In this document: piece after piece, positions 8,853-19,200 of the stretch | Numbering within the stretch: the stretch's first letter is position 1 | Layout: the number at the start of each line of letters is the position of its first letter | Program-made: the position numbers and the translations under genes | The notes under the pieces: model-generated | Told to the model about the DNA's origin: nothing | The model's input: only the letters and a program-made list of their open reading frames with translations | The model's database searches: none | Assembly (NCBI GenBank): GCA_964505935.1 | Contig: CAZDKX010000002.1 | Coordinates: 8,195 to 72,194 of the forward strand | DNA length: 64,000 nt | Direction of reading: 5' to 3' | From: JADGQM01 sp964505935 | Lineage (GTDB): Bacteria; Desulfobacterota; Syntrophobacteria; Syntrophobacterales; Syntrophobacteraceae

Positions 8853-10184
8853 TCAGGTGACGGCAAGAGGGTAGATGACGAGGCCGCTTCCGACCTTCGG
8901 GTAGAAATAAGTGGCCTTATGGGGCATGATGAGGCCGGCACTGGCAACTTCCTGCACCTGCTCGATACGGGTCGGGTTGATGAAGAAGCCGGCCTCAAAG
9001 TCTCCTTCCTGCACTGCCGCAACAGCCTCCAGCAGGTCGTGTTTGAAATGAATGATGCGTTCGTTGGCCAAGAACGTATCCGATATTTCGAGCAGATGGC
9101 GAAGCAGCAAGCGGTCCAGGATCACCACGTCGAGCCGGTGCAGCAGTTTGTTGATCCCCCGCGCGGCAAGATAGGACGAGACCAGCTCGTGCCGGGCCCG
9201 GAGCAGGTACAGGGCATCCGCCTGCCGCCAGTACAGCCCGATCACTGTCTCCCCGGTCTCCCGGCCCTTCTCCAAATCCGCCCGCCACCGGTGCTGCCCC
9301 TCAGCGTTCACGGCATAGTCGCTGATGTCAAAATAGGCTAAGGCATCACGCAGGAAACCACGCGGTTCCCAGGGTCCCATGTGTTTTAGCAGCCGGTGGG
9401 TCGGAAGAATCACCAAACCGCCCTGATCGAGGTTGGACAGATACATCATCACGAATTCATAAGGGGCCTGTGGCGAGGAATTCCCGAAACGCCGATGCTG
9501 AAGGGCGCGATAGTTGAGAGCGGTCTCATAGCGATGATGCCCGTCCGCAATGAAGATGGGTTTTTCCAGCATGAGGGAATTCACCCGGTCGACGATCTCC
9601 GGGTTGACCACCCGCCAGATCCGGTGCTCCATGCCTTCACGATCCGCAAAGGCAATGATGGGCGCTCGTTCTCTGCCAATCCTCAGGGTATGATCCACCA
9701 CCATGGCTGGGTCGGAATAGAGAGCAAAGACCGGACTGAGATTGGCTTCACAGGCTTGCGTCAGGCTGAGTCGCTCATCCTTCACGGCCTGAAACGTTCG
9801 TTCGTGAGGGCGGACGAACCCCGAGCTGAAATCCTCCAAGCGCAGGGCACAGATGAATCCGTACCGGGTTTGGCGGACCTCGGGGGAGACCGCAAAGATC
9901 AGTTCATAGTAGTAGACGGCCGGCTGTTCGTCACGCATCAAGACCTTCGCCCGCTGCCACTCGCGAAGGCTCCTGGCGGCACGGGTATGGGCGTTGTCGG
10001 ATTCGGTATCCCGCGGGGTGGTTCTCCCCAGCTCCAGATGCACCATATTGTAAGGACTGATCTGATGGAAGAGCTCCTGATCCTTGGGAGAAATGACATC
10101 ATACGGGGGAATCACCACGTCGGCCAGAGATGCAAGTTTTTCGGGATTGTAGCGCAAGCCGCAAAATGGCGCGATTTCTGCCAT
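8853..10184 (-). CDS. DUF1015 family protein
   Basis: This 443-residue cytoplasmic protein opens with FCGLRYNPEKLASLADVVIPPYDVIS, a typical DUF1015 N-terminus. It contains the conserved FIADGHHRYETAL segment near residue 210. No transmembrane segment or signal peptide is visible. The ATG at 10184 follows AAGGTG at a good distance. It is the first gene of the apparent operon with trmN6, the SDR gene and fabH. The biochemical function of the family is unknown; the conserved His-His-Arg-Tyr-Glu cluster suggests a catalytic or phosphate-binding site, which is inference. Confidence 0.88.
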   Translation of the reverse strand: MAEIAPFCGLRYNPEKLASLADVVIPPYDVISPKDQELFHQISPYNMVHLELGRTTPRDTESDNAHTRAARSLREWQRAKVLMRDEQPAVYYYELIFAVSPEVRQTRYGFICALRLEDFSSGFVRPHERTFQAVKDERLSLTQACEANLSPVFALYSDPAMVVDHTLRIGRERAPIIAFADREGMEHRIWRVVNPEIVDRVNSLMLEKPIFIADGHHRYETALNYRALQHRRFGNSSPQAPYEFVMMYLSNLDQGGLVILPTHRLLKHMGPWEPRGFLRDALAYFDISDYAVNAEGQHRWRADLEKGRETGETVIGLYWRQADALYLLRARHELVSSYLAARGINKLLHRLDVVILDRLLLRHLLEISDTFLANERIIHFKHDLLEAVAAVQEGDFEAGFFINPTRIEQVQEVASAGLIMPHKATYFYPKVGSGLVIYPLAVT

Positions 10185-10419
10185 GGTTCATTTCACCTTC
10201 ACGTTGAGTAATCGTGCAGTCCCGGTTCAAATCCCCGAAAAGGAGTCTCCTGCTGAATACAGCCGTAAAGCGGCTTGATATCACATTTCGCCGCTTTTTA
10301 CAAGCCTGATGACGATATGACGATATTTCGATGCCGTCGTCTCTTGTTGCGGCACGATGGCCGGTTGCCGGTCTCAGCCCAGCACCTGGAAAACAGGCAA
10401 AACGAGGCCAGTTAATTGA

Positions 10420-13400
10420 TCAACGTGCCTGTTTCGCTTGCCCACTGTCCAAGGTCTCCCTGACCAGTTTGGCAAGGGTTCTCAGGGAGAGCGGCTTCAT
10501 GAGAAACTTTTTGATTCCCACCCGCTTCGCTTCCTCTTCGGTAATCAGCTCACTGAAGCCGCTGCAGAGAATAATGGGAAGGTCGGGGCGGATTTTCAGG
10601 AGCTCTTTCGCCAGGTCTTTGCCGGTCATCCCCGGCATGGTCATATCGGTGATAACGAGATCGATGCGGGCGGGCTGCTCCCGAAAGATCGCCAGGGCCT
10701 CGGCACTGCCCGTCGCCGGGACCACCTCATAGCCGAGTCCTTCAAGCATCTCCCGGCCCATATCGACCAGGATCGCCTGGTCATCCACAAACATCACCCG
10801 TTCTCTGCCTTCCGCAAGAATAGCGGCAGGGACCGCTGCTGATTCGGTCTCACGGTCGATGGCCGGGAGGTGGACGATAAAGGTGGAACCAGCACCGGTT
10901 TCGCTCTGAACGGTAATCGACCCCCCATAATCCTTGACAATGCCATAGACCACTGAAAGCCCCAGCCCGGTGCCTTCCTCCCGTTTCTTTGTGGTGAAGA
11001 AGGGATCGAAAATCCTGCCGATGATTGCCGGTGGTATCCCCGTGCCGGTATCACGCACGGTGAGTTTCACATGCCTCCCTGGTCTCAGGTCCGGGTACAA
11101 TGGGAGCATATCCGGTTTGATCTCTTCCGTGGTAAGCCTCACTTCGAGCACGCCGCCTCGCTCCCGCATGGCATGGGCCGCATTGGTGCACAGGTTCATC
11201 ACAATCTGATAGATCTGGGTCGGATCTGCAAGGATGGTATCGACCCCGGCAGCGATCTGCGGGCGAATCTCGATGGTGGTCGGGAGGGTGGCACGGAGGA
11301 GTTTCAGGGCCTCCTGGATCAGGGAGCCAATGGCAATCGGCTTGACCTCTTTCTCCGCCCGGCGGCTGAAGACCAGAATCTGGGTCACCAAGTCGCGGGC
11401 CCGCTCACTGGCATTCAACACGTGGTCCAGATAGCGCTGGAGCTCTCCCTGCGGAAACTTGCGCTTGGCCATTTCCGTGTAGCCGATGATGGCCGCCAGC
11501 AGATTGTTGAAGTCATGGGCAATGCCGCCTGCCAGGGTACCGATGGCCTCGATCTTCTGAGTCTGAATGAGCCGGCCTTCCAGCATCTTGCGCGTGGTGA
11601 TGTCCTGGGCCGTACCTTCGTAGTAGAGCAGGGCCCCCTCACCGTCACGAACGGCGCGCAGGTTGAGGCTGATCCATACGACGCTTTGGTCTTTCCGATG
11701 GAACTGAACCTCGTATTCTCTCACCACGCCCCGCTCGTCAAGCAGGCGCAGAAGTTCATCCCGGCGGGCCGGTTCCACATAGAGCTGGCGCGATAGGTCG
11801 GTCACCATCCTCATCAGCTCTTCCGGGGAATCGTAGCCCAGAATGTTGGCCAAGGCCAGGTTGGCGCTCAGGATGCGTCCTTCCCGGCTGGTCTGATAGA
11901 TACCCATGATGGCGTGTTCGAAGATGCCTCGATACTTCTCTTCCGCCCGCGCCAGCGCCTCTTCGGCTTCCCGCCGTGCGGTGATGTCATGGATGGATTG
12001 AATCGCTCCGACTACCGCCCCCTTGGAGTCGCGCAAAGCGCTGGCCGTACCCCGAAGATAGGCCTTGCCCCCCCTCAGGGCAGGGATATAGGTTTCACCG
12101 GTGAGCACCGAGCCTCTCCTGTCCATGGTCACGTAACCCCTCTCCACCTGCTCATCAGGTTTCAGGACGAGGTCGATGATGATGGGTCTCCTGACTCCAT
12201 AAAACGGCAGCGCATATTCGTAATCGCCCCTGCCCAGCATGTCGGCCGCCTTGACCCCGGTCATCTCCTCGATGGCCCGGTTCCAGGCAATGACCTTGCC
12301 TGCATTGTCAATGACAAAGGTGGCGTCCGGCAGAAAATCGATGATGTCGAGCAACTGCTGTCGGGATTCCTTGAGCTCCTCCTCCGACCTCTTCGTGTTC
12401 GTGATGTCTTCGAGGGTCTCAATAGCACCGACCATGCCCCCCTTATCGTTCCTGATGGCTGCCGCCGTGAAGCGCAGCCATTTCCCGCCCGCGCCAAGTT
12501 CAGGGAAGAAGGCCGTCGCCTCGTAAGCCTCATCCAGCAAGCTGGACTTGCTGCTCTCCCCGCCGTACCACTCGGGGATCAACGCCATGTCTTCGTCGAC
12601 CAGCAAGTCCGCCATGCAGGGCCGCTGCTCCGGGTAGAACGCCTGCCACTGCTGTTCCGTGCCGACCATTTCCGCGGCCTTGAGCCCCGAGAGCTCCTCC
12701 AGGGCGCGGTTCCAATAGAGGACCTTATGGTCCCTGTCGATGACGAAGGCCGGAATGGAGAAACCCTGGATGAAACGGTGCAGTTTCTGCTCGCTGTCCC
12801 GCAGGGCCTCCGCCGCCTGATTGCGTTCGGCAATCTCCTCGACCAGTTCCACCGTTCGCTCACGAACCCGCGTCTCGAGCTCATCGCGGGCTTCCCGCAA
12901 CTCCCTTTCCGCGCTTTTGCGCCGATGCGTGTTGACAAGGAGCACCAGGATGATCAGCACCAAGCCGGCAACGCCGACAAGGACGCTCCAGACCAGCCCT
13001 TTGTTGACCGCATAGAACGACACCGGCTCATTGATGACGACGCTGTCGGGTGGCAGGTCGGATCGCTTGATGCCGTATCGCTCCATCCACTTATAGTCGA
13101 ACATATAGCGGGTCGGACACTCCCGGACCACAGGGATGCTCTCGACGCGCTCTCCCCGCAGAATCCGCAACGCGATTTGCCCCGCAAGGCGTCCCTGCTC
13201 GTAAGCACTGGTCAGCATGCCCCCGATGATGCCATGTCCCAGATCGAAGTCCCAGGTGCCATAGATCGGGACTTTTGCCGTTTGCGCGATCGCCGCCATG
13301 CTCTCATCATATTCGAATGCTCTGCCCTCCCGGTCGCGCGAGAAGAAGGAGTTCAGGATCAGGCTGTCCTCAGGCAACTTTGCCACGGCCTGCAGGAGTT

Positions 13401-14061
13401 CCGGCATCGTCAAGTCCTGAAGAAATTCGAAATGGACCCGATCCTGAAAGCGAGGGACAATCTCCATGAATTCCTCGCGAACCCTTCTGCCCGTCGTGGT
13501 CGTATCACTGATGAAAACCACCCGTCTGGTGCCGGGATGAAGCCTCAGCGCGAGCTGCAGCGTGGCCTGGAAATCAGCGCTCTCATTGATGCCGGTGTAA
13601 AGGGGCTGTCCCTTGAGGTCATCGTCGGAAAAGAAATTCACACCGCAAAAGACCACCGGCACGCGACCGAACACCTCGTCCCGATAGCGCACCAGAAACC
13701 ACAGGGCGTCGTTATCCATCGCGATGATCAAATCAAAGGGCATATTTCGGAATTTGTGCTGCAAGAGACGCTGAAGTTGTTCAAAACACTGCTCGTCACT
13801 CACCCACTTGGCACCCATGTATTCAATGTAGAGCTTGAGCTCATCTTGGAAAGGACCCAAGGTTTCGACGGCCCCGCGAGTTTCGTCGTCGGTCCATTTG
13901 TAGCCCTGGTTATAGGAATGGAGGATGAGGACATTCTTCCTGCTGTCGGCAAAGCTGTCGGCAACGAGGGACAGCGCCACCACCAGGAAGGCGGCACCTG
14001 CCAGGAACATAGCCCTCAAACGATACTGCCGGGGACCGTAAAGGAACATAGTCACATCCAC
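10420..14061 (-). CDS. Membrane hybrid histidine kinase with ABC_sub_bind sensor
   Basis: This 1213-residue protein has an N-terminal membrane segment (about 16-38), a periplasmic ABC_sub_bind-like ligand domain (about 42-345, starting VLILHSYNQGYKW), a second membrane helix near 355-380 and a coiled coil. Three PAS domains follow (about 430-560, 570-700, 705-830). The HisKA has the HDFNN-type box GGIAHDFNN (His near 848), then comes an HATPase with DTGTGIP and GTGLGLSVV, and a C-terminal receiver with phospho-Asp near 1138 (VITDMTMPG). The open frame begins at GTG 14061; an ATG four codons on is also possible. It is the last of three consecutive kinase genes. No DNA-binding output domain is present, so signal must pass to a separate protein. 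Confidence 0.9.
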   Translation of the reverse strand: MDVTMFLYGPRQYRLRAMFLAGAAFLVVALSLVADSFADSRKNVLILHSYNQGYKWTDDETRGAVETLGPFQDELKLYIEYMGAKWVSDEQCFEQLQRLLQHKFRNMPFDLIIAMDNDALWFLVRYRDEVFGRVPVVFCGVNFFSDDDLKGQPLYTGINESADFQATLQLALRLHPGTRRVVFISDTTTTGRRVREEFMEIVPRFQDRVHFEFLQDLTMPELLQAVAKLPEDSLILNSFFSRDREGRAFEYDESMAAIAQTAKVPIYGTWDFDLGHGIIGGMLTSAYEQGRLAGQIALRILRGERVESIPVVRECPTRYMFDYKWMERYGIKRSDLPPDSVVINEPVSFYAVNKGLVWSVLVGVAGLVLIILVLLVNTHRRKSAERELREARDELETRVRERTVELVEEIAERNQAAEALRDSEQKLHRFIQGFSIPAFVIDRDHKVLYWNRALEELSGLKAAEMVGTEQQWQAFYPEQRPCMADLLVDEDMALIPEWYGGESSKSSLLDEAYEATAFFPELGAGGKWLRFTAAAIRNDKGGMVGAIETLEDITNTKRSEEELKESRQQLLDIIDFLPDATFVIDNAGKVIAWNRAIEEMTGVKAADMLGRGDYEYALPFYGVRRPIIIDLVLKPDEQVERGYVTMDRRGSVLTGETYIPALRGGKAYLRGTASALRDSKGAVVGAIQSIHDITARREAEEALARAEEKYRGIFEHAIMGIYQTSREGRILSANLALANILGYDSPEELMRMVTDLSRQLYVEPARRDELLRLLDERGVVREYEVQFHRKDQSVVWISLNLRAVRDGEGALLYYEGTAQDITTRKMLEGRLIQTQKIEAIGTLAGGIAHDFNNLLAAIIGYTEMAKRKFPQGELQRYLDHVLNASERARDLVTQILVFSRRAEKEVKPIAIGSLIQEALKLLRATLPTTIEIRPQIAAGVDTILADPTQIYQIVMNLCTNAAHAMRERGGVLEVRLTTEEIKPDMLPLYPDLRPGRHVKLTVRDTGTGIPPAIIGRIFDPFFTTKKREEGTGLGLSVVYGIVKDYGGSITVQSETGAGSTFIVHLPAIDRETESAAVPAAILAEGRERVMFVDDQAILVDMGREMLEGLGYEVVPATGSAEALAIFREQPARIDLVITDMTMPGMTGKDLAKELLKIRPDLPIILCSGFSELITEEEAKRVGIKKFLMKPLSLRTLAKLVRETLDSGQAKQAR

Positions 14062-14132
14062 GAACTCATTGGCTCGACCAACACACCAGCAGCCATGCCG
14101 GAATTATCCGTCATTACCCTGCCTTCAGAAGA

Positions 14133-16232
14133 CTATCTCCCCTCCAGGACTTTCCGGATGATTCTGGTCATGTCAGCAATGACATAGGGCTTCATGACAA
14201 ACGCGCGAATCCCTTCCTCCTCGGCCTGTTTTTCGTTGATCAGCTCACTGAAGCCGGTACAGAGGATGACCGGGATATCGGGCCGGATGTTCATGAGCTC
14301 CCGCGCAAGCTCGCTGCCCGTAAGGCCCGGCATGGTCATATCGGTGATGACCAGGTCGAAGGCGTCAGGCTGGGCCAGAAAGGTCTCGAGAGCGTCAAAG
14401 CTGTTCGTTTTGACACTGACCGTGTATCCCAGAGGTTCGAGCATTTCCTTGCCCAGGTCAACCATGTCTTCTTCATCGTCGACGAACAGGATTCGCTCAT
14501 GGCCGGGAAGCAACGGAGCAGGCGTTTCCGAGCTTTGGGCAATCACCTGTTCAATCCGGGGGAACAGCACCTCGAACCTTGCTCCCCGGCCAGGCTCGCT
14601 TTGAACAGTGATCGCCCCCCCGTAGCTCTTCACGATTCCCTGGACCACTGCCAGCCCCAGGCCAGTCCCTTCCCCCACTTCCTTGGTGGTGAAATAAGGT
14701 TCGAAGATTCGCTCCTGTACCGTCGCCTCCATCCCGTAACCGGTATCGCTGACCGTCAGCTTCACATAAGGGCCTGGTTGAATGTCCCACGGGCGGGAAG
14801 CGAGGGAGGCAGGGATCAGCGTCTCCGACACCCTCACCGACAGGATGCCGCCGGTGGCGCGCATGGCATGAGCTGCATTGGTACACAGATTCATCAATAC
14901 CTGGTGGATCTGGGTGGGATCGGCAAGAACACTGCCCTGCTCATTATCACCGGCAAGATTGTGGCGAATTTCGATGGTGGTAGGAAGGGAAGAGCGCAGC
15001 AGCTTGAGCGCCTCTTTGACAATGGGACCGATTTGCAGCGGTCTTCGCTCCTGCTCCCGCTGACGACTGAAGGCCAGGATCTGTTTGACCAAGTCGGTGG
15101 CCCGATGGCTGGCCTTGAGCACCTGCTCGAGGTTGCGCCGAACCGGACTTTCCGGGGGAATCTTGGCATGGGCCATTTCCGTGTACCCCACGATGGCGGC
15201 AAGGATGTTGTTGAAATCATGGGCAATGCCCCCGGCCAGCGTGCCGATTGCCTCCATCTTCTGCGCCTGGCGGAGCTCCCCTTCGAGCTTCACCTCATGG
15301 GTGATGTCCCGGTGAATGCCGACATAGTTGATGATTTCCCCGGAGATCTCCCGCACCGGCGAGGCCGTTGCTTCCACTTCATAGTAGGTGCCGTCCTTTT
15401 TCCTGCTGCTGTGCCGTCCCGACCACACTTCGCCCCCCACGAGAGTCTTGCGGATTTCGGCATAGTAGTGGTCTGCGTGCTTATCACTCTTGAGCATGCG
15501 GGTGTGCTGACCGATGATTTCGCTCTTGTCATAGCCGGTCATTTGTTCGAAAGCCGGGTTGGCATATTGAATGATCCAGTTGGTATCGGTGATAAAGATG
15601 CCCTCCGCCGACTGCTCGATCGCGGTCACCAGGCGCATGCGCTCCTTTTCCACACGCCTGTGCTCGCTGATCTCCGCCTCCAGGCGGGCATTGGCCTCAG
15701 CCAGTTCGACGGTACGCTCCGCGACCCTTCGTTCCAGCTCTGCATGGATCTTTTGAAGCGCCTCTTCCGCCCTCCGGCGCTCAGCGATCTGCCTCTCGAG
15801 CTCGCGATTCTGCTCCTCCAGCGCCTTTTGAAGGCGCCGCAGCGTCAGGTGGGTGGCAATGCGAGCCAGGAGGTCCTCCGGGTCAAATGGTTTCGTGATG
15901 TAGTCCACGCCCCCCGTCTCGAAGCCTTTGACCTTGTCAACGGCCTCGTCCAGCCCGCTGATGAAAATCACGGGGATTTTACATAGTTTCTCGTCGGCTT
16001 TCAGGCGGCGGCAGACTTCATAGCCGTTCATACCCGGCATGATCACGTCCAGGAGGACCAGGTCCGGCGCTTCAATGGCCACCGACCTCAGCGCCAGTTG
16101 ACCATCGGCGGCCGGGCGCACCTGATAGCCGTGATGCCCAAGAAAGTCCGTCAGCAGCTTGAGGCTGCCCGGGGAATCGTCAACAACCAGGATTTGAGCC
16201 TGGCTCTTGTCACTGCCCTTACGACTGCTCAT
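14133..16232 (-). CDS. Soluble hybrid histidine kinase (REC-PAS-HisKA-HATPase-REC)
   Basis: This 699-residue cytoplasmic protein starts with a receiver domain (about 13-130; phospho-Asp near 58 in LLDVIMPGMNG). A long coiled coil (about 130-215) and one PAS domain (about 215-335) follow. The HDFNN-type kinase core has His near 338 (GGIAHDFNN) and the ATPase motifs DTGYGM and GTGLGLAVV, and a second receiver has Asp near 629 (VITDMTMPG). It has no membrane segment. It lies 65 bases after the 1252-residue kinase gene and 71 bases before the 1213-residue one. The N-terminal receiver makes it a natural acceptor for the two membrane kinases that flank it, giving a phosphorelay; this is inference from architecture. 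Confidence 0.9.
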   Translation of the reverse strand: MSSRKGSDKSQAQILVVDDSPGSLKLLTDFLGHHGYQVRPAADGQLALRSVAIEAPDLVLLDVIMPGMNGYEVCRRLKADEKLCKIPVIFISGLDEAVDKVKGFETGGVDYITKPFDPEDLLARIATHLTLRRLQKALEEQNRELERQIAERRRAEEALQKIHAELERRVAERTVELAEANARLEAEISEHRRVEKERMRLVTAIEQSAEGIFITDTNWIIQYANPAFEQMTGYDKSEIIGQHTRMLKSDKHADHYYAEIRKTLVGGEVWSGRHSSRKKDGTYYEVEATASPVREISGEIINYVGIHRDITHEVKLEGELRQAQKMEAIGTLAGGIAHDFNNILAAIVGYTEMAHAKIPPESPVRRNLEQVLKASHRATDLVKQILAFSRQREQERRPLQIGPIVKEALKLLRSSLPTTIEIRHNLAGDNEQGSVLADPTQIHQVLMNLCTNAAHAMRATGGILSVRVSETLIPASLASRPWDIQPGPYVKLTVSDTGYGMEATVQERIFEPYFTTKEVGEGTGLGLAVVQGIVKSYGGAITVQSEPGRGARFEVLFPRIEQVIAQSSETPAPLLPGHERILFVDDEEDMVDLGKEMLEPLGYTVSVKTNSFDALETFLAQPDAFDLVITDMTMPGLTGSELARELMNIRPDIPVILCTGFSELINEKQAEEEGIRAFVMKPYVIADMTRIIRKVLEGR

Positions 16233-16297
16233 GTCTATCCCCTCCAGGCATCCATGGTGACCTTCTCACGGGTTTGAAGTCAGGTCGTCCCCGAGCT

Positions 16298-19200
16298 TCA
16301 ATCCTCCTGCTCCAATAATCTCAGGAGGCCATGGTAATCCAGATTCTCCGTGACCGCCCGCAGGGCGGTACCCAGCAGAGCGTCTCTTTCGGAAATCCTC
16401 TCGATAACCTCCATCGTCCGGACCATGTCCAACCGAAGCAGCGCATCATGCAGCTCCCTGCGCAACTCTCCGGGCAGCACCGCGAGTTGGGCGGCAGTCA
16501 CTTCCGGTTCGGGCCGGCTGCGCTCTTCCTCAGTCTGATCCCGTTCGTAAAGATACTTCACCCCCAGGTGCTTCGCCATGAGCTCGAAGAGCTCCTCTTC
16601 GCGAAAGGGTTTGCGCACAAAATCATCACAGCCCGCCGCCAGGATCGGCTCGCGCTCCTCCTCCAGCGCCTGGGCGGTCAGCGCGATGACTACGAGCGAT
16701 TTGCCCGCCTCCGTCGCCTTGAGCCGCCGGGTCGCTTCCAGACCATTCATCACGGGCATGCGCATATCCATCCAGATGAGATGCGGCTGAAACTCCTCGA
16801 ACACCCTGATCGCTTCCTGACCATCAGCGGCTTCCCGCACTTCAAAGCCCACGTCTTCGAACAGGGTGACCATCAGCCGGCGACTTTCCTGCTGATCTTC
16901 GGCCACCAGGATGCGGGGCGTGGCTTGCCCCGGTTCCAGGCCAATGACCATGCCCTTTTGCCGCTTTTCGATGAGCTCCGGCTGAGTGCCCTCCTGGATA
17001 GCGAGTTCCAGGCGGAACGTGCTGCCTTCCCCCACCCGGCTGGTGACGGAGATGTCCCCTCCCATCATACGGGCATACTCCCGACTGATAGCCAGCCCCA
17101 GGCCGGTGCCGCTTTCGCTCTGCCTGCCGCTTGCCGCTTGTTCGAAGTACTGGAACACCCGCTCCAGTTCGTCTTCAGCAATGCCGGTTCCCGTGTCCTT
17201 CACCTCTATCACCAGGCACATCCCGGTCGGAGTTTGCTCCCTTACCGCAAGGTGCATGAAAATGCCGCCGGCCAAGGTATATTTGACCGCATTTCCCAGC
17301 AGGTTGACCAGGACCTGGCGCAATTTGTTTTCATCCACCATCACATAGCGCGGAAGATCATTGATGCCGGTCAGCTCGAACCACAGGCCCTTGGCATCGG
17401 TCCTCACCCGAAACATGAGCTCCAGGTCCTTGAGCAACAAATGGAGATCGCAGTTACGGGGTTCGAGGGTAATCCGCTGGGCTTCGATCCGAGATATTTC
17501 CAGGACATCATTGATCAAGGCCACCAAATGCTCCCCGCTGCGATTGATGATATGCAGGTATTCCCGCTGTTGAGGGGGCAGCGCGGAGCTTCGCTGCAAC
17601 AGTTGCGAATATCCCAGAATGGCATTCAAGGGGGTGCGCAGTTCATGGCTCATGTTGGCCAGAAAGACACTCTTGGCCCTGCTGGCCGCCTCGGCCCTTT
17701 CCTTGGCAACAGCCAGCTCGGCTGTACGCTCCTGCACTTTCACCTCGAGGGAGTCGTGCGCCCGCAGCAAGGCCTCCTCCGCCTGCTTACGCTTGGAGAT
17801 GTCCTCCAGCAGTGCCAGCACGTAATCCATCGTGCCATCGGGATGGCGGACGCAGCCGACTGAAAGATTCGTGAAAATCACCACCCCGTCCTTGCGGACG
17901 AACCGTTTTTCCATGGTGTAATCGTCGATTTCCCCGGCCAGGAGTCGATCGAATTGGGCCACATCCAGCGGCAGATCATCTGGATAGGTCAGCTCCGCCC
18001 AGGTCATACCCAACAGTTCGGCTCCCGAATAGCCCAGCATCTGGCAGATCTTGTCATTGACCTGCACCCACTTCTTTTCGGGTGAGGTGATCGCCATGCC
18101 GATCAGCTGGCGCTCGAAGAAGAGGCGCATCCGCTCCTCGCTTGTTTTCAGCGCAGCTTCGGCCCGTTTGCGGCGAGTGATGTCACGGAAGAAGATCAGC
18201 GCCCCATCTTCATCGTGATAGCGGAAGGGGACCGCAGCCACCTCGACATCGATGGGGGAGCCATCCATTCTCACATAGACCTCATCGATCATCTCAACGG
18301 CCTTGCGTTCAGCAACAAGACTCTTGACCCGCTCGCGGATCAAAGCATGGAATGATGCGTGGATGCGATCGAAAGCCGAAGTCCCCAGCAGGCTGTCGGC
18401 GGAAGGTGCCCCCAGCAGGTTCACGGCTGTCGCATTGACATAGACAAATCGGTTGTTCGTCTGGATGTAGATGCCATCGGGGGCGTTTTCGACGAGCGTG
18501 CGGAAATTCTCCTCACTCTTGGCAAGTGCCTCCTCCGCCCGTTTGCGCTCGGTAATGTCGGTCCCCACGCAAAGGATTTCCGTGAGCTTGCCCGAGGCAT
18601 CCCGCACCGGTTTGTTTGACCATGCCACCCAGATGCGCTCACCGTTGCGGCGCATGTTCTCATTCTCGCTCACCGCGTAATGCTCTGTGTTCTTCACCAC
18701 ATCGCTGAACAAAGCGCGAAGGTCGCGGCCCGAACTCTCGGTTTCGGGCATGATCGTGCCGACCAGATTTCTGCCGAGGATTTCCTCCTCGGCATAACCG
18801 TAGAATCGCTGGGCAAATTCATTGAAGAAGGTGATGTTGCCCGCGGAATCGACCCGCAGGATAAGACTGTTGGCATTCTCCACGAGTTCTCGATACTGCT
18901 CTTCGCTCCTGCGCAACGCCTCGGCAGCCGACCGCCGGTGAAGGATATTCAGCATGAGAAGCACCACAAAGCCACTCAACCCCAGCAGCAACGCGGCTGT
19001 CGCCCACACGAGAGGCTGGTATTTTTGGTAAAAGGAATCAGGGCGATTGACCAGGAGGGCACCCGGCGGAAGTTCGGAGAGGCCGATCTGAAACCTCACA
19101 AGTTGCTGATAGTCAAACATGCTCTGGTTGGCGTCCGTCCCCTTGACCACGGGAAGGTCCTCGGCCTTTTCCCCTTTCAGGATGCGGAGCGCCAACTCCG